Notes: generated by a model not told the origin, from the sequence alone. DNA of 64,000 bases from Hevea brasiliensis (GCF_030052815.1 NC_079505.1:65191899-65255898), one strand, 5' to 3'; positions 12,621-23,954 are shown, numbered from the stretch's first letter. A program made the numbers and translations.

Positions 12621-14781
12621 ACCTATCGAAATTTGATTACAGCTACACATCATAAGAGCCTAAGACTAAGGGTTCTGGCATTCAAAGGTGCCGGGGATCG
12701 GAATAAGACTTCTTTTAACTCCTTGGCACCTCGTGACTGGATAGGGGATACCGAACTGAATTTTACCGACCTCCTAAGTGGTCGCCTAGCCAGTACCTTT
12801 TGATACCCGATCTGTTCTATTTATTTATCTGAGGTTTGGTTTTTATTCCGCCTTATGGCGTCTTACCCGATCGTCTTCTATGTTAGCCTAATGATTCAAT
12901 TTTACTATTTTCCTGACTTATTATTCAGACATTTCGTTTTTAAAGAAACGTCTTAGATATAGTTACCTACATTTTATTCAACTAGAGCTCTTGCATTTAG
13001 AAGTAACGAAGACTGACAAAAAGAATGGACTGATTAACAAAGAAGTAAACCCGGGAATAACCTTCTACGCGTTTTTTAACGCAATATAAACTTGGTGAAA
13101 ATTACAAGCACAAAAATAAAGGAAATATGTAAAATTAAAACAAGCACTTGATAAAGCAGCGATATAAGCACTCACCTGTAGGAAGCCGAATCTATTGAAC
13201 TAACTACGGGATCGCAAAACGTAATGGGGCTGCGGGCTGATAACCTGAAGACTAAGGTTCGCTTTGAAATGAAGAATACCTTGCTAAAATGCAGTCCAAT
13301 CAAAATTATAATCGAGTTTGAATGAAGTTGAGCTTGGACAACGGGAATGGAAATAAAGATAACAAAGACAGAAAGTGAGAGTGTCACAGGATAATGAACG
13401 AACTGAAAATGGAGAGTTTCAGTATTCAGAAATCCCTTTGCAAGAAAATACTTCCGAAAACTGGTTTCAAAAGTTTTTCTTATGAAAGCTCAAAAATAGC
13501 AGAGTAACAAGCTGAATTAAGTTTCAGAGTCCTTCCGCTATATTCACTATTCGTCCGTCCCTTGTTACAGTTTTCATGCAGGTATTTATAGGGACCGGGT
13601 GCTCCTAATGAAGGGTCAGGATTCTCCTTAAGGGAGATGGAAGGTTAGGATTTTAAAAAACACGATCTGATGGTTGGGAATTAAAGAGAATCAAGACGAA
13701 CGTCTGAGATCTTTTTCAGAACATTTGTCCTTTTTCTCTTCTAATCTGACGGTCCCTAATTTTCCTGTCTGTAGCATCCGAGGGCTGGGAATAAAAGGCG
13801 CCGGTCTTGTCGTCTTCTTCTTTGATCCAAGGGCTCCGGGCTCGTCCTTACAAATGAGATCAACGGTGGAGATTGGGATGTACAGCACTGTCATGACATA
13901 CTCTGGCACTTGTCAGTAATGCGGGCGATTCTGAGGCGTGCGGTGGGGATCTCGTCTGCAACGCTTTAACTACCTCGGCTCTGATTATGACGACGGTTAG
14001 GGGAAGTTTACTTATTCTCTTTGCTATCCGACTTCCTCTCCTTTCCGATCTTCCTAACACGCTCCTTTTCATTTCTTTCATGTCGGCCTCCCTTCTACCG
14101 ATCTCTATCACTCCGGTCTTCCCTTTTATCGGGTTCGGTCCAGTCAAAGCATTTATTTCCCTCAATTCTTGAAGCGCCCGCCTCGTTTTCTGCTTAGCAA
14201 TAAATGCTCGGACCTCCTCTATATATACCTTCAACAGGGAAACCTTCTGCATTTGATTTTCTCCCCTTTTCTCCTCATTTTTCCTGTTTTAGCTGCTCCG
14301 GCAACAATCCCTGACATGATGACCGCTTTTGATATTTTTCCGATTGCCCTCTTTGTTCCTTGCCTGAAAATTTATGATCCTGGTGAACGGGAAATTATGA
14401 TAACTTCATTTGATGACTGTGAGAGAACCGGACTAATTTACCGACCTGGATCGAGGACCTCGATCTCATTGATCTCGAATCGTTCGATCGATACAAATGG
14501 CAAACTAATTTCGGGCGAGAAGACTGCTAATATTCCCCTTAACACCGGTGACTGCTCCTTGGCGTTCATCTGGCTCTTCACCACACTGGGTGTTCCGATA
14601 GCGGCTCGGTTTCGAGCGGTAACTTTGATGACAACCTCTCTCATTCTCATGAGAGTCATAGTCCCCCCATCTAAGCTGTACATCTATCCGATGTCAACAG
14701 CCGGTCTCCTGATCAAACACATCTTTTGACTCAGCCACAAGACTAGGCTTTGACATAGGCCTTTTAGATAGGATGTTCCAC
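12621..14781. other. C: unassigned LTR sequence between minisatellite and promoter
   Basis: Moderately GC-rich, with many CCGATC/GATCGG motifs. A plus-strand open frame of 186 codons (14169-14729) and overlapping minus-strand frames of 130 and 81 codons (13860-14252, 14438-14683) exist, but none has a domain I recognise, and overlap on both strands suggests chance opens. Treat as non-coding unless homologs turn up. Confidence 0.45.
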
Positions 14782-14928
14782 CGATCTCTAAAGACCGCCC
14801 TTATGATGTAATCAGACCTTTAATGTAATCCGATCTTTAGAGATCGCCCAAATGATGTAATCAGACCTTTAATGTAATCTGATCTCTAGAGATTGCCCAA
14901 ATGATGTAATTCGACCTTCTGGAATAAA
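14782..14928 (+). promoter_or_regulatory. Three 49-bp direct repeats with palindromes upstream of the C gene
   Basis: Units start at 14782, 14831 and 14880. Each contains a palindrome-like core (GATCTTTAGAGATC in unit 2, ATCTCTAGAGAT in unit 3) followed by 'gccc..atgatgtaatc'. They lie about 260-400 bp before the TATA box, so they could be an upstream activating or silencing element. That role is inference from position and dyad symmetry only. Confidence 0.5.
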
Positions 14929-15187
14929 ATTTTATTTTGTCAATTATCATTTTTATTATTATTTCATTGGTTATTTTCCGATCTCTGAAGTATTTACCCG
15001 ATCCGACTCTTAATTTGAATGACCTTATTCGATTCGTAATTCAAAACACCTTAATCTGCCGCTCTATAGTTAACCGATCTCTTTATGCAATCTCTGGAAT
15101 ATTCGTGAGACGTGTCAGAAAAGACTGGCGGATCTCTTTAACCGATGCGCTGCTTAGAACATCGTGAGCATTAAATGCTCGAACGGG

Positions 15188-15196
15188 TATAAATAG
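15188..15196 (+). promoter_or_regulatory. TATA box of the C gene
   Basis: TATAAATAG followed by GGG, in a plant-like TATA context. The gene's first ATG (15351) is about 160 bp downstream, allowing a leader of about 130 nt. There is no LTR boundary between this TATA box and the coding sequence, so the gene appears to have its own promoter inside the LTR. Confidence 0.6.
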
Positions 15197-15350
15197 GGGA
15201 AGGGTTAGCCAGTTGCTCCCTTATGTCATTTTCAGCCTCTCGCGAACAACTTCAAAATTCTCTCATTTTCTCAAGTTCTTCCGACATCGATCAGACTCCG
15301 CTAAGGGTTTTGATCTTTCTTTTAGTTTAAATTCTCTATTTCCTTTGAAA

Positions 15351-17206
15351 ATGAGCGGCGCCGAGGGTCAGAGAGCGGCAAGCCCCCTTCCGTTCAGATC
15401 TCGTGGTCATCTGATGAAGTGGAGGTGGTCGGACCAAGTGTGCGACCTGAACCTCCTAGGGTTTCTGTTCCAGCTCGGGGGCAAGCAGCACCATCAAGGC
15501 ATGTACCTTCTTCAGGGAGGGAAAATCTTCCCATGGACTAGCTGCCATCAATTCTTCAAGAAACTGACCTACAATCGTTCAGCCAAGAATACAACATTCA
15601 TCCTGATTCATTCGAACTCATCCGGTGTCACGGCGATCTCCGAGCCGATCACTTCTTTGAAGAGAACGACATGATTATAGTATACGAAGAGCAACTAAAA
15701 GCCGGGCTGCGATTCCCTCTTGATGACTTCTTTAAGGAAGTCTTAAAATTTCACCAAGTGTGCATAGTCCAAGTCCACCTGAACTCGTGGCGGATCCTAG
15801 TAGCCTTCAGAGGCCTCTGCCGAGCTAAGGGATTCCGTCCTACAGCTAAGGTATTCGCCGAACTATATAGATTAACTCGTTGAAAGGACGACGAGTATTG
15901 GTTCTTCCAGGCGAAGCCGCATTGCGGGCTTTTCACCGATCTGCCTTCCTCCCTGAAGAATTGGAAGAATCGCTTCTTTATCCTTAGGAGCAAAATTCCG
16001 AATGGCTTTAAAGGTTTCCCTCGCAGCTGGCTGCACTGTGGCCCCAGATTAAGCGCCTTACCCTAAATAGGGAAGAAGGCCTGATGGTGATGGAGCTGAA
16101 AGATCAAGCGGGCAGAGAGAAGTTCTCTTGTTTAGATGCGGTGACTGCCGAACTGCATCACTAGACAATGGAGTTGATCAATGGTGAAAATCGGGGGCTT
16201 CAGCTCTCTGACCTCGGCATCAGTATTTTCTATATCTCAGATCTTTGGATCTTAGCGATCTCACTGACCTTTTCTTTGTGCAGGTATGGCAAGCGGCGAA
16301 GCTTCCAAGGAGAGCCGAAAGCAGAAGAGAGAAATCTCCCGGAAGGTACGAGAGATGAAGCGAGCTGAAGCCCTGCAGACACCCAGCCATGAGCCCGGGG
16401 AAATGCAGGGGGACTCATCTCAACCTTCGGGGCAGCCGATCCCCGAGGTAGAAGTGATCTGATCTCCTCCTTGCCAAGAAGAGCCACCTCCACCTCCTCC
16501 AGTCACTTCGAGTGCGGAAGGGGGTCCTTCCCAACCTACCCCAAGGACCCTCTCCCACGATGCTCAGGTGCTGATCCATTCCCTGGAGAAGAACCGAACT
16601 GTTCGGGAGAATCCGGGTTTGGCTAGGGTTCTGGGGGCTTCTATCTGCCTTTGGGAGGATCGAGACAGGCTGTCCCCAGACAATCTTGATGACATCCTAA
16701 CCCGATCCATGAGCCTGAACGTGGAGTGCTTGGTGAATCAGCACATCGTCCGGGAGAAGGCTCACCGCCTGGGTAAGGAGGTCGAGAAGATGGGTCATGA
16801 AGTGGCTTCCCTCCGATCCCAACTCTCATCCGCTCAGAACTACATATCTGAAATTGAGGGGCGGATGAAGTTCTACGAGGACAAGCTGGCCGAGCAGGCT
16901 CATGTTCTGGCCGAGCGAAATCATGTTCTTGAGGAAGTTCAGGCGCTCCGGGCCGGTGAAGTTGCTCACCTCACTGAGGAGCTCAAAGCAAAAGAGGAAG
17001 AGGCGGTAACAAGGGAGGCCGGCGCTTATGTAAATGCTCACAGGGATCTCTTGGCCGAGCTCAAGAAGCGTTATCCCGAGGAGGACTTCTCCTGGATGGT
17101 CAACTTGGCTCCCCAAGACAAAGAGGAAAGCGAGGAGGAGGCTGAGGGTGAGAGAGGAAGTGAGCAAAATGTAGATCAGGCTGGGGGTAATCCTCCAGCC
17201 GAATGA
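15351..17206 (+). pseudogene. 'Putative gypsy type transposon' (PF04195-like) protein with C-terminal coiled coil, broken
   Basis: Exon 1 (15351-16222) encodes a proline-rich N-terminus and then the core GLRFPLDDFFKEVLKFHQV, LNSWRILVAFRGLCRAKGF, DDEYWFFQAKPHCG and LPSSLKNWKNRFFILRSKIP. Exon 2 (from 16284) starts MASGEASKESRKQKRE and continues into a long charged coiled coil (about 16700-17090), then RYPEEDFSWM and an acidic tail ending at 17206. The core resembles plant retroelement proteins annotated as Transposase_28. I assign the family by resemblance; function is unknown and it has no recognisable catalytic site. Breaks: a frameshift close to the start, TAG after LPMD, a TGA after YRLTR, further damage around 16050-16180 and a stop after PEVEVI (near 16460). 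The gene runs antisense to the inferred LTR direction. Confidence 0.7.
16223..16283 (+). other. 61-nt intron of the C gene
   Basis: Starts GTATTTTCTATATC and ends TTTCTTTGTGCAG. Removing it joins ...GGC ATC A to GT ATG GCA in phase 1. The D copy has the same length, the same borders and the same phase (63296-63356, minus). Such short AT-rich introns are normal in plants. Confidence 0.7.
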
Positions 17207-17942
17207 CTTATACAAATTTTAATATGAAATGAAATTCCCTTTTTGTTCAGTGAATGGATGTGATCGAAAAATCTCTAAATTACTTAAGCACTCGATTGTC
17301 TGAGCATATTAAAACAACTAAAAGTGATTATTAATCTAAGTGTAAGAGGTCGGAAAAACACAATAAGCATGAGATCGGCAGGGAATCAACGCTAAACGGG
17401 ACTTGATTAAAATTAGAAATTTGGCTTGAACACTTAAGATCGGGATCATCATTAAACCGGATTGGAACCTTAACTTGATTATTCCTAAACTTTTAAAAGG
17501 GAGATCGGCAATAAAAATGGTGACATAAAGATCTAGTGTTGGTTCAATTTCGTTTGTCAAGAGAGATCGGGAATGTAATTGACTAGTCAGGAGATTTGAC
17601 AATTGGTTTGAGAGATCGACGAGGCTTTAAATGACATGGGCACTTAGTATTGATTCGATTCCTTTTGAGTGAGAGATTGGAAATGTGGTTGTCCGGCAAA
17701 GAGAGATCGGAAATGTAATTGGCTGGTCAGGAGATTTGACAATTGGTTTGAGAGATCGACGAGGCTTTAAATGACATGGGGACTTAGTATTGATTCGATT
17801 CCTTTTGAGTGAGAGATCGGAAATGTGGTTGTCCGGCAAAGAGAGATCAGAAATGTAATTGGCTAGCAAAGGGAGACTTAGTGCTGGGGATCGGTTTCGA
17901 AATTTATTGATTCTGGGGATCAGCCAAAATATGGTGTCCACA
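17207..17942. repeat. C tail with a 140-bp tandem duplication
   Basis: After the stop codon the sequence is AT-rich with repeated GAGAGATCGG motifs. Positions 17561-17700 and 17701-17840 are near-identical 140-bp copies, and a third partial copy starts at 17841. The D copy has only one such segment, so the duplication is specific to C. Confidence 0.75.
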
Positions 17943-20475
17943 ATTGTCATTTCAAATATACACAGTAACTTTCACAATTTAAATCAAATATCATAAGAAT
18001 GCCATAATCCAATATTTCACATTATTCAAAACAGTATGTAAAAGATGATTATAAAAAGTATACGTTGTGCACAAACCTCAAGCGAGTCGCCTCTTGGCCT
18101 TGACTCAGTTCCTTGGGTTCTTTCCCGGTATTCTTTTCAACTGGAACACACAATTTCACAGTGTTTCAGTACCATAACTTGGCATAAATCCAAAAATAAA
18201 TTTAACTTCACTTTTACCTAGCTCTAACGTGCTAAATTCGACGTTCTTGAAATTTTGTGTTTCGGGTTACTATTCACTGCACTATTCTAGTCAAATTATT
18301 GACTTTCTAAGGCTTAATAGGTATAGGAATTCCAAATTTACCCACATACCACATTTTGGCCACCAAACTTGTTGGTTTTGGTCATTTTCTCAAAACTTAG
18401 GTCTTTTAGGCAAAATTGCCAAATTTTCAGTTTTGGTGTCCCTAATTGTACTATTTCATTGGTTAGTTTACTGTTAGAATTTGGCAAAACTTTCTTCATA
18501 GAAAATGTTCCCTATTGTCTTAAGTTTATTATCCTTTTTGAATCACCCCAATTGGAGTTTTGTAGCTCAAGTTATAAGCAAATTACATTTACTGTTCATG
18601 CTACAGAATTTTGGTTCTGCAGATTTGTTGATATAACTTCGTTCAACAATTTGATCAAGTTAAGTCCATAATTTGGTCTAATTTTCTTCATATGAAATGT
18701 TCTACTATGCCTTAGGTTTCCATCGGTTTAAGAATCTCCTAAATTGGAGTTTTCTAGAGAGAGTTATAGCCATTGAAACATTACTATTCAAATAGCAAAT
18801 CTTCAGTCTGCCGATTCAGTGACCCAACTTGGCTCAGTAATTTGATTGGGTTAATGGCATAATTTGGGTTGGTTTTCTTCATGAAAGGTTTATGTCTATA
18901 TCTCATCTAACCACTGATAAAATTTTAGATCATTTTGACCTGCCTAGCTCGAGTTATGACCAAATGAACAAACACTATTCATTTGGTCAGGTTGTGAAGG
19001 GCAGCCTGTGATTTCTCAACTTCGGTCACTTTGTTCACTAGGTTTTAGTCACTTTTTGGGTAGGCTTCCAAAATGAAAATTGTGTCATTTAGTGCCTATT
19101 TTCATCCCCAATTGGTCCCATATCCATTGGACTTGTAAAATTTCATTTTTGGTCCCTCAAAGGAAATTTTGGTCATGCTGCTAGCACATGACCTTATCCA
19201 ATCCGAATTGGCTTTTAATTCCAACACTTTTAACACACCTCATTTAGTCACAAATGACCATTTTTCACTTCACATTAGGTCAAATATATCATTTACCAAT
19301 TTCTCACAATTTTGCCTCCCAAACCCTAGGTCCAAACCCTAACTTTCATATCTTACTCACTTGTTGAATTCTAAATGCATTTTTAGTACTCATACCCTCA
19401 CTTACACTTAACCACTTTATTATTTGTATCAAAATTACCCATTTCAACATTAGTTTGCTACTGGCCAAAATTCCTAGGGTTCTAGATAGGCCTAATTTTG
19501 CATGTTTTCATGTATTTCTAACCACTTTCATCTTATTTCTATACTTATAATTCAATCAAAATTAAGGAAGAGAGCTTACCTCAAATGGAGCTTTCCAAGT
19601 TCTTGATTCTTCAAGCTTCATTCAATTTTTCTCTTTCCAATCTTCTTAACAAGACTCAACTACAAGTTTTAATTAAGAAATTTATAAATTTTATTGCTCA
19701 AATCTTGGGTTTAAGAAGCTTTTTAGTGAGCTTCAATGGAGGAGGTTAAGAAAATGAGAGAGATGAGAGAGGAGATGAGAGTTGACGGAAATGAAAAAAA
19801 AAACCAATTTTTTTTCTTTTTATTTTGTCTTTTAATTATTAAGATTTATCCCCAAATTTTCAATTATTTAAATATTAGATTTATTGCATCATGCATGATG
19901 TCATGCATGATGTAATAACCTTTTTCCAACCTTTTTTTTAATTTTTTTTATTTTTTTCCTATTAGTTCTTTAATTTAATTCCCGACTCTGAAATTTTCTT
20001 TTCTCTGATTTTATTTGACAGTTAGGTCAGGAGTTAGCTATCGGGGTCAATTGACCAAATTGCCCCTCGACGGTTTATCCCGGTTTGCAATTAATTCCAT
20101 ATTTCTTCCGGCTCCCTGACCTAATTATTTGACTGGCTTAACAGTTCTTTTTCGTGATTTTCTCTTTTCCACTGTGTTTATAAGGGTCCTAAGGACCGCA
20201 GTGTCACTTTTTACGGTTCGAAATTTGAGTTTAAAATGACTTCGCAGTCGTTCCCGAGAAGGTCACCCATCGCTGTGACTCTCGGATCGTTTAACTTCTT
20301 ATATTCTGTTTTTTTCTTGTTTATACTTAACTAATTAGACATTACTAATTATTTGTATTTATAGCTTCTCTAGTTGTCTTAAGTGTGGTTCTAATCCCCT
20401 TAATTGTTCGGACCGACACCGGTCACCGGAACAGTGAAATCTACCAGGCTATGCAAACGGGGGTGTTACAAATAG

Positions 20476-21432
20476 AAACAGAAATTTAAAAACAATATGA
20501 AAATTTGAAGGACGACGTAGCCTGATAGAAATTTAAATGCAGGAATTGAAAGAGCAACATAGCTCAACAGAAATTTAAAAGCAATATGAAAATTTTAAGG
20601 GCAACATAGCCCGACAAAAATTTAAATGCAGGAATTGAAAGAGCGACATAACTTAACAGAAATTTAAAAACAATATGAAAATTTGAAGGGCGACGTAGCT
20701 CTACATATATTTAAACGCAGGAATTGAAAGAGCGACATAGCTCAACAGAAATTTAAAAGCAATATGAAAATTTGAAGGGCGACGTAGCCCGACAGAAACT
20801 TAAATGCAGGAATTGAAAGATTGACATAGCGCAATAAAAATTTAAAAGCAATATGAAAATTTGAAGGGTGATGTAGCCCGATAGAAATTTAAACGCAGGA
20901 ATTGAAAGAGCGATATAGGTCAATAGAAATTTAAAAGCAATATGAAAATTTGAAGGGCAATGTAGCCCGACAGAAATTTAAACGCAGGAATTGAAAGAGC
21001 AACATAGCTTAATAGAAATTTAAAAGCAATATGAAAATTTGAAGGGTAATGTAGCTCGACAGAAATTTAAACGCAGGAATTGAAAGAGTGACATAGCTCA
21101 ACAGGAATTTAAAAGCAATATGAAAATTTAAAGGGTAACGTAGCTCGACAGAAATTTAAACTCAGGAATTGAAAGAGTGACATAGCTCAACAGGAATTTA
21201 AAAGCAATATGAAAATTTGAAGGGTGATGTAGCTCGACAGAAATTTAAACGCTGGAATTGAAAGAGCGACATAGCTCAACAGAAATTTAAAAGCAATATG
21301 AAAATTTGAAGGGCAACGTAGTCCAACAGAAATTGAAACACAAGAATTGAAAGAGCAACATAACTCAATAGAAAATTAAACACAATACGAAAATTTGAAA
21401 GACGACGTAGCCCGAAAAAAATTTAAATGCAT
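20476..21432. repeat. E 3' region 89-bp tandem array, right part
   Basis: About 10-11 units. Each is made of two half-units of roughly 42 and 47 bp sharing GAAATTTAAA. One half carries GAGCgacataGCTC, the other GGGCgacgtaGCCC (capitals pair). The 89-bp period is not a multiple of three, so it is not a coding repeat. Tandem arrays in the 3' region are common in TAT-lineage elements. Confidence 0.88.
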
Positions 21433-22560
21433 GAATTAAAAAAAATTTAATTACCTATAATTTTTGAATAAGTTGCCTCCTAAATTCGTTAAGGTATCTG
21501 CGCGCTTAAGGAAAACCTGAATAATTAAATATAGTCTTGATTTAAGGCCTACAAAATAGTGTAAGATCTTAAAGAAACTCTAGTAAAGGATCCTTTTACT
21601 TGCAAGAGCTTACTAGACATTAAGCTTAAAGCTAAAACAAAGATAGAGAGTCAATCCCAATAGAACCTAAAGGACTTTTATACTTTTTTTCGAACATTTT
21701 TCGAGAACACCCTTTTCGGTTTCCCCCCTTCAAGATTTTTCTTTTCCTTTTACTCTATTTTTTCAAGTCTTCATCTTTAGCTTATTTTGCTAAGAGCACC
21801 CTTTCAGGTTTTCACTCTTTTTCCTCATTTTGCCAAGGACGCCCTTTCGGGTTTTCATCCTTGATTTTTTTTTTTCGTGCTAGAGCTAGGGAAACTTTCT
21901 CTACCGATTGCTGCCCCAGTCGAGCTTAGCCTCTTGCCCTTATATCTACATGTTTAAGTCGTCAGAGAAATCCACTTGTCCTTTATATCTACACATTCAA
22001 GTTATCAGGAAATCTTTCCAACACTATTCAAAAAGCAAGATACACAATGTCACCTGAATTTGTAATCTCTTATTTTATGATCAAGCATTAGCAAGAAAAA
22101 CAGCACAATTTTCATGAGAAAATATGATAGGTGAAGGAAAAAGATGATGACAAAAGTGTTATTTTATTCACATTGGATAGACTTTTATAAGGATTAGGAG
22201 CAAGAATATGATTTACGACTTTGAACAGGAAGTGGTAGACAATCTCTGGAATTCGACATAATAACTTTTAAAACCTCTTCTTGCCATGAAAGCCAGCAGC
22301 CCTATCTCTTTGGTAATTCGATTCTTCTGAAAAGTACTTTAGTGCTTGAATCTCTAGATTGGAAAACCCTAACAACTGTTGTACTAATCTCCCTTATTCC
22401 TCTAAAGTTTTGAAGATGCCCTTTTAGGTTTTCATCCTCGTATGTTTTTCTTTTTTCTCTTTTTTTTTTTTCTATTTTTTCTCTCCTTTTATAGGATGCC
22501 TTTTTAGGTTTTTGCCCCTTTCTCATTTTGTAGAGAGTGCCCTTTCGAGTTTTCACCCTC
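21433..22560 (-). other. E 3' non-coding region with dispersed CCCTTTCGGG-type motifs
   Basis: No gene. At least seven scattered copies of a motif close to gccctttcgggttttcatcc occur between 21700 and 22610, in a T-rich background (plus strand). The right-hand copies overlap the last codons of integrase, which on the minus strand read like MKTRKG...KMRKGQKPKKA. Minus-strand frame 22302-22556 is the same low-complexity Lys-rich sequence and is probably not a separate protein. Confidence 0.6.
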
Positions 22561-22569
22561 TTTCACTCA

Positions 22570-23760
22570 TTTTGCCAAGGACCCCCTTTCAGGTTTTCAT
22601 CCTTGCAACCTCTTTTTTTTTAGGCAAAATACCTTTCACTGCATCTGAGTTTACTGGGTTTAGCAACTCCTTTCCGTCCATGTGTGTCAATATTAGAGCT
22701 CCTCCCAAAAATGATTTTTGGACTACATAACGACCTTCATAAGCCAGTGTCCAATTTCCTCTCCGATCATTTTGATTTAACAGAACTTTTTTCAAAACAA
22801 TGTCTCCGGGTTGAAACTCTCGAGCACAGACTTTCTTATCAAATGCTCGAGCCATTCGACTTTGGTACAATTGACCATGACACATAATAGCCAACTATTT
22901 TTCATCAATCAAGTTGAGTTGATCCAACCGCGTTTGAACCCACTCCATGTCATCTAATTCTGCTTTTGCCAAAATCCTCAATGAAGGTATCTCTACCTCT
23001 ATTGGTGAGACTGCTTCCATTCCATATAATAGTGAGTATGGAATTGCCCCAATAGAAGTTCTCACCGCAGTTCAGTATGAATGTAGAGCAAATGGGAGCA
23101 CTTCGTGCCAATCACTATACATGATTGTCATTTTCTCAATTATCTTCTTAAGATTCTTATTTGCGGCTTCTACTACCCCATTCATCTGTGGCCGATATGG
23201 TGATGAATTGAGATGACAAATTTTATACTAATCACAAAAATTTTTGACTTTTGAGCCATTCAAGTTTTTTGCATTGTCAGTTATAAGCTTGTCAGGAAGG
23301 CCATATCTACAGATAATGTTCCGTTTAAGAAATTTCACTACTGCATTCTGAGTAACATTGGCATATGACTCAGCTTTAACCCATTTAGTAAAGTAATCGA
23401 TGGCAACAAGAATAAACCGATGCCTATTTGATGCTTTTGGAGTGATTGGACCAATAACATCCATGCCTCACATTGCAAAGGGCCATGGGGCTACTAAATT
23501 GAAGAGCTAATGAGGAGGAGCATTTATTTTATTTGCATAAATCTAGCACTTATGACATCTTCAAAAATACTCAATACAATCCTTTTCCACAGTAAGCCAA
23601 AAATAACCTCGACGAAGAATCTATCTAGCCATCATGTGTCCATTAGTGTGTGTTGCACAATTCCCCTCATGCGTTCAAACAGAATCTTCTGAGCCTCTTT
23701 TGTGTCAACACAGTGTAACAATTCCCCATAAAAATTGCTTTTGTAGAGGATTTCTCCGCT
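22570..23760 (-). pseudogene. E integrase (Ogre/TAT type), broken
   Basis: Integrase would join element cDNA to host DNA. Visible pieces on the minus strand: the core start MDVIGPITPKASNRHRFI, AIDYFTKWVKAESY and ITDNAKNLNG (23464-23228), carrying two of the three DDE acidic residues, and a C-terminal part with GDIVLKKVLLNQNDRRGNW, YEGRYVVQKSFLGGALIL and LLNPVNSDAVK (22894-22589). Between 23228 and 22895, where the catalytic Glu is expected, the frame shifts and several stops occur. The region upstream (about 23500-23760), where the zinc-binding domain is expected, is also frameshifted. Confidence 0.8.
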
Positions 23761-23954
23761 AGGAAAATATCCTAAAGACATTCTTCTAATCATTCTCTTA
23801 TCATTTTTGCTTGCTTTTTGTGGGTATTCCCTTGTCTTTATATATTGTTGAATATCATAATACCAGGGCTTCCCATCCACTTCTTCTTTGATCATCAAGC
23901 AATAAGCAGGGTTATCTCTGGCCTTTATAAGAAGAATCTGCACTATTTTACCTT

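Larger units (their letters stand above)
11235..17942 (-). mobile_element. Element C: 6.7-kb TAT-type solo LTR carrying an antisense gene
   Basis: C starts TGTCGCAAGGTG, ends GGTGTCCACA, and is flanked by attgt on both sides (11230-11234, 17943-17947). Its left 200 bp (tgtcgcaa-gtgttttg, gagtcgccact, gtggggaaggtg-taggcac) is homologous to the U5 end of E's LTR at 33630-33840, so the inferred LTR direction is minus. Neither end recurs inside, so there is one LTR, not two. It contains a 60-bp hairpin minisatellite, three promoter-proximal repeats, a TATA box, a plus-strand gene and a 140-bp duplication. A relative in the opposite orientation begins at 61821 (D). A 6.7-kb LTR is unusually long; an alternative is a different kind of non-autonomous element with LTR-like ends. 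Confidence 0.75.
5696..20470 (-). mobile_element. Element B: internally deleted Ty3 chromovirus (Tekay-like), host of C
   Basis: Two near-identical LTRs (5696-9341 and 10095-20470, the second containing C) flank only 753 bp of internal sequence. The outer ends have target duplication aatag. On the minus strand the LTR begins TGTAACACCC, like elements A and F. The internal piece is the polypurine tract plus the C-terminal third of integrase; the primer site, gag, protease, RT and RNase H are gone. LTR divergence is about 4 substitutions in the first 200 aligned bases. The junction of pol remnant and right LTR repeats the target motif (see findings). Confidence 0.9.
10095..20470 (-). repeat. 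B 5' LTR, split by nested element C
   Basis: Bases 10095-11234 and 17948-20470 together equal the left LTR (about 3.66 kb). The break comes after 'aaacattgt', and the LTR resumes with 'attgtcattt', giving C's duplication attgt. The outer end (20461-20470, gggtgttaca) is followed by B's target duplication aatag. No primer-binding site follows the inner end at 10095. Confidence 0.9.

Noticed and set aside
14169..14729. 186-codon open frame in C
   Set aside because: No recognised domain, overlapping open frames on the other strand, no ribosome or splice context, and it lies in LTR sequence; listed only as unassigned.
11235..17942. C as a TIR DNA transposon
   Set aside because: The ends begin TG and end CA with a 5-bp duplication, there is no terminal inverted repeat beyond a few bases, and the left end matches E's LTR terminus.
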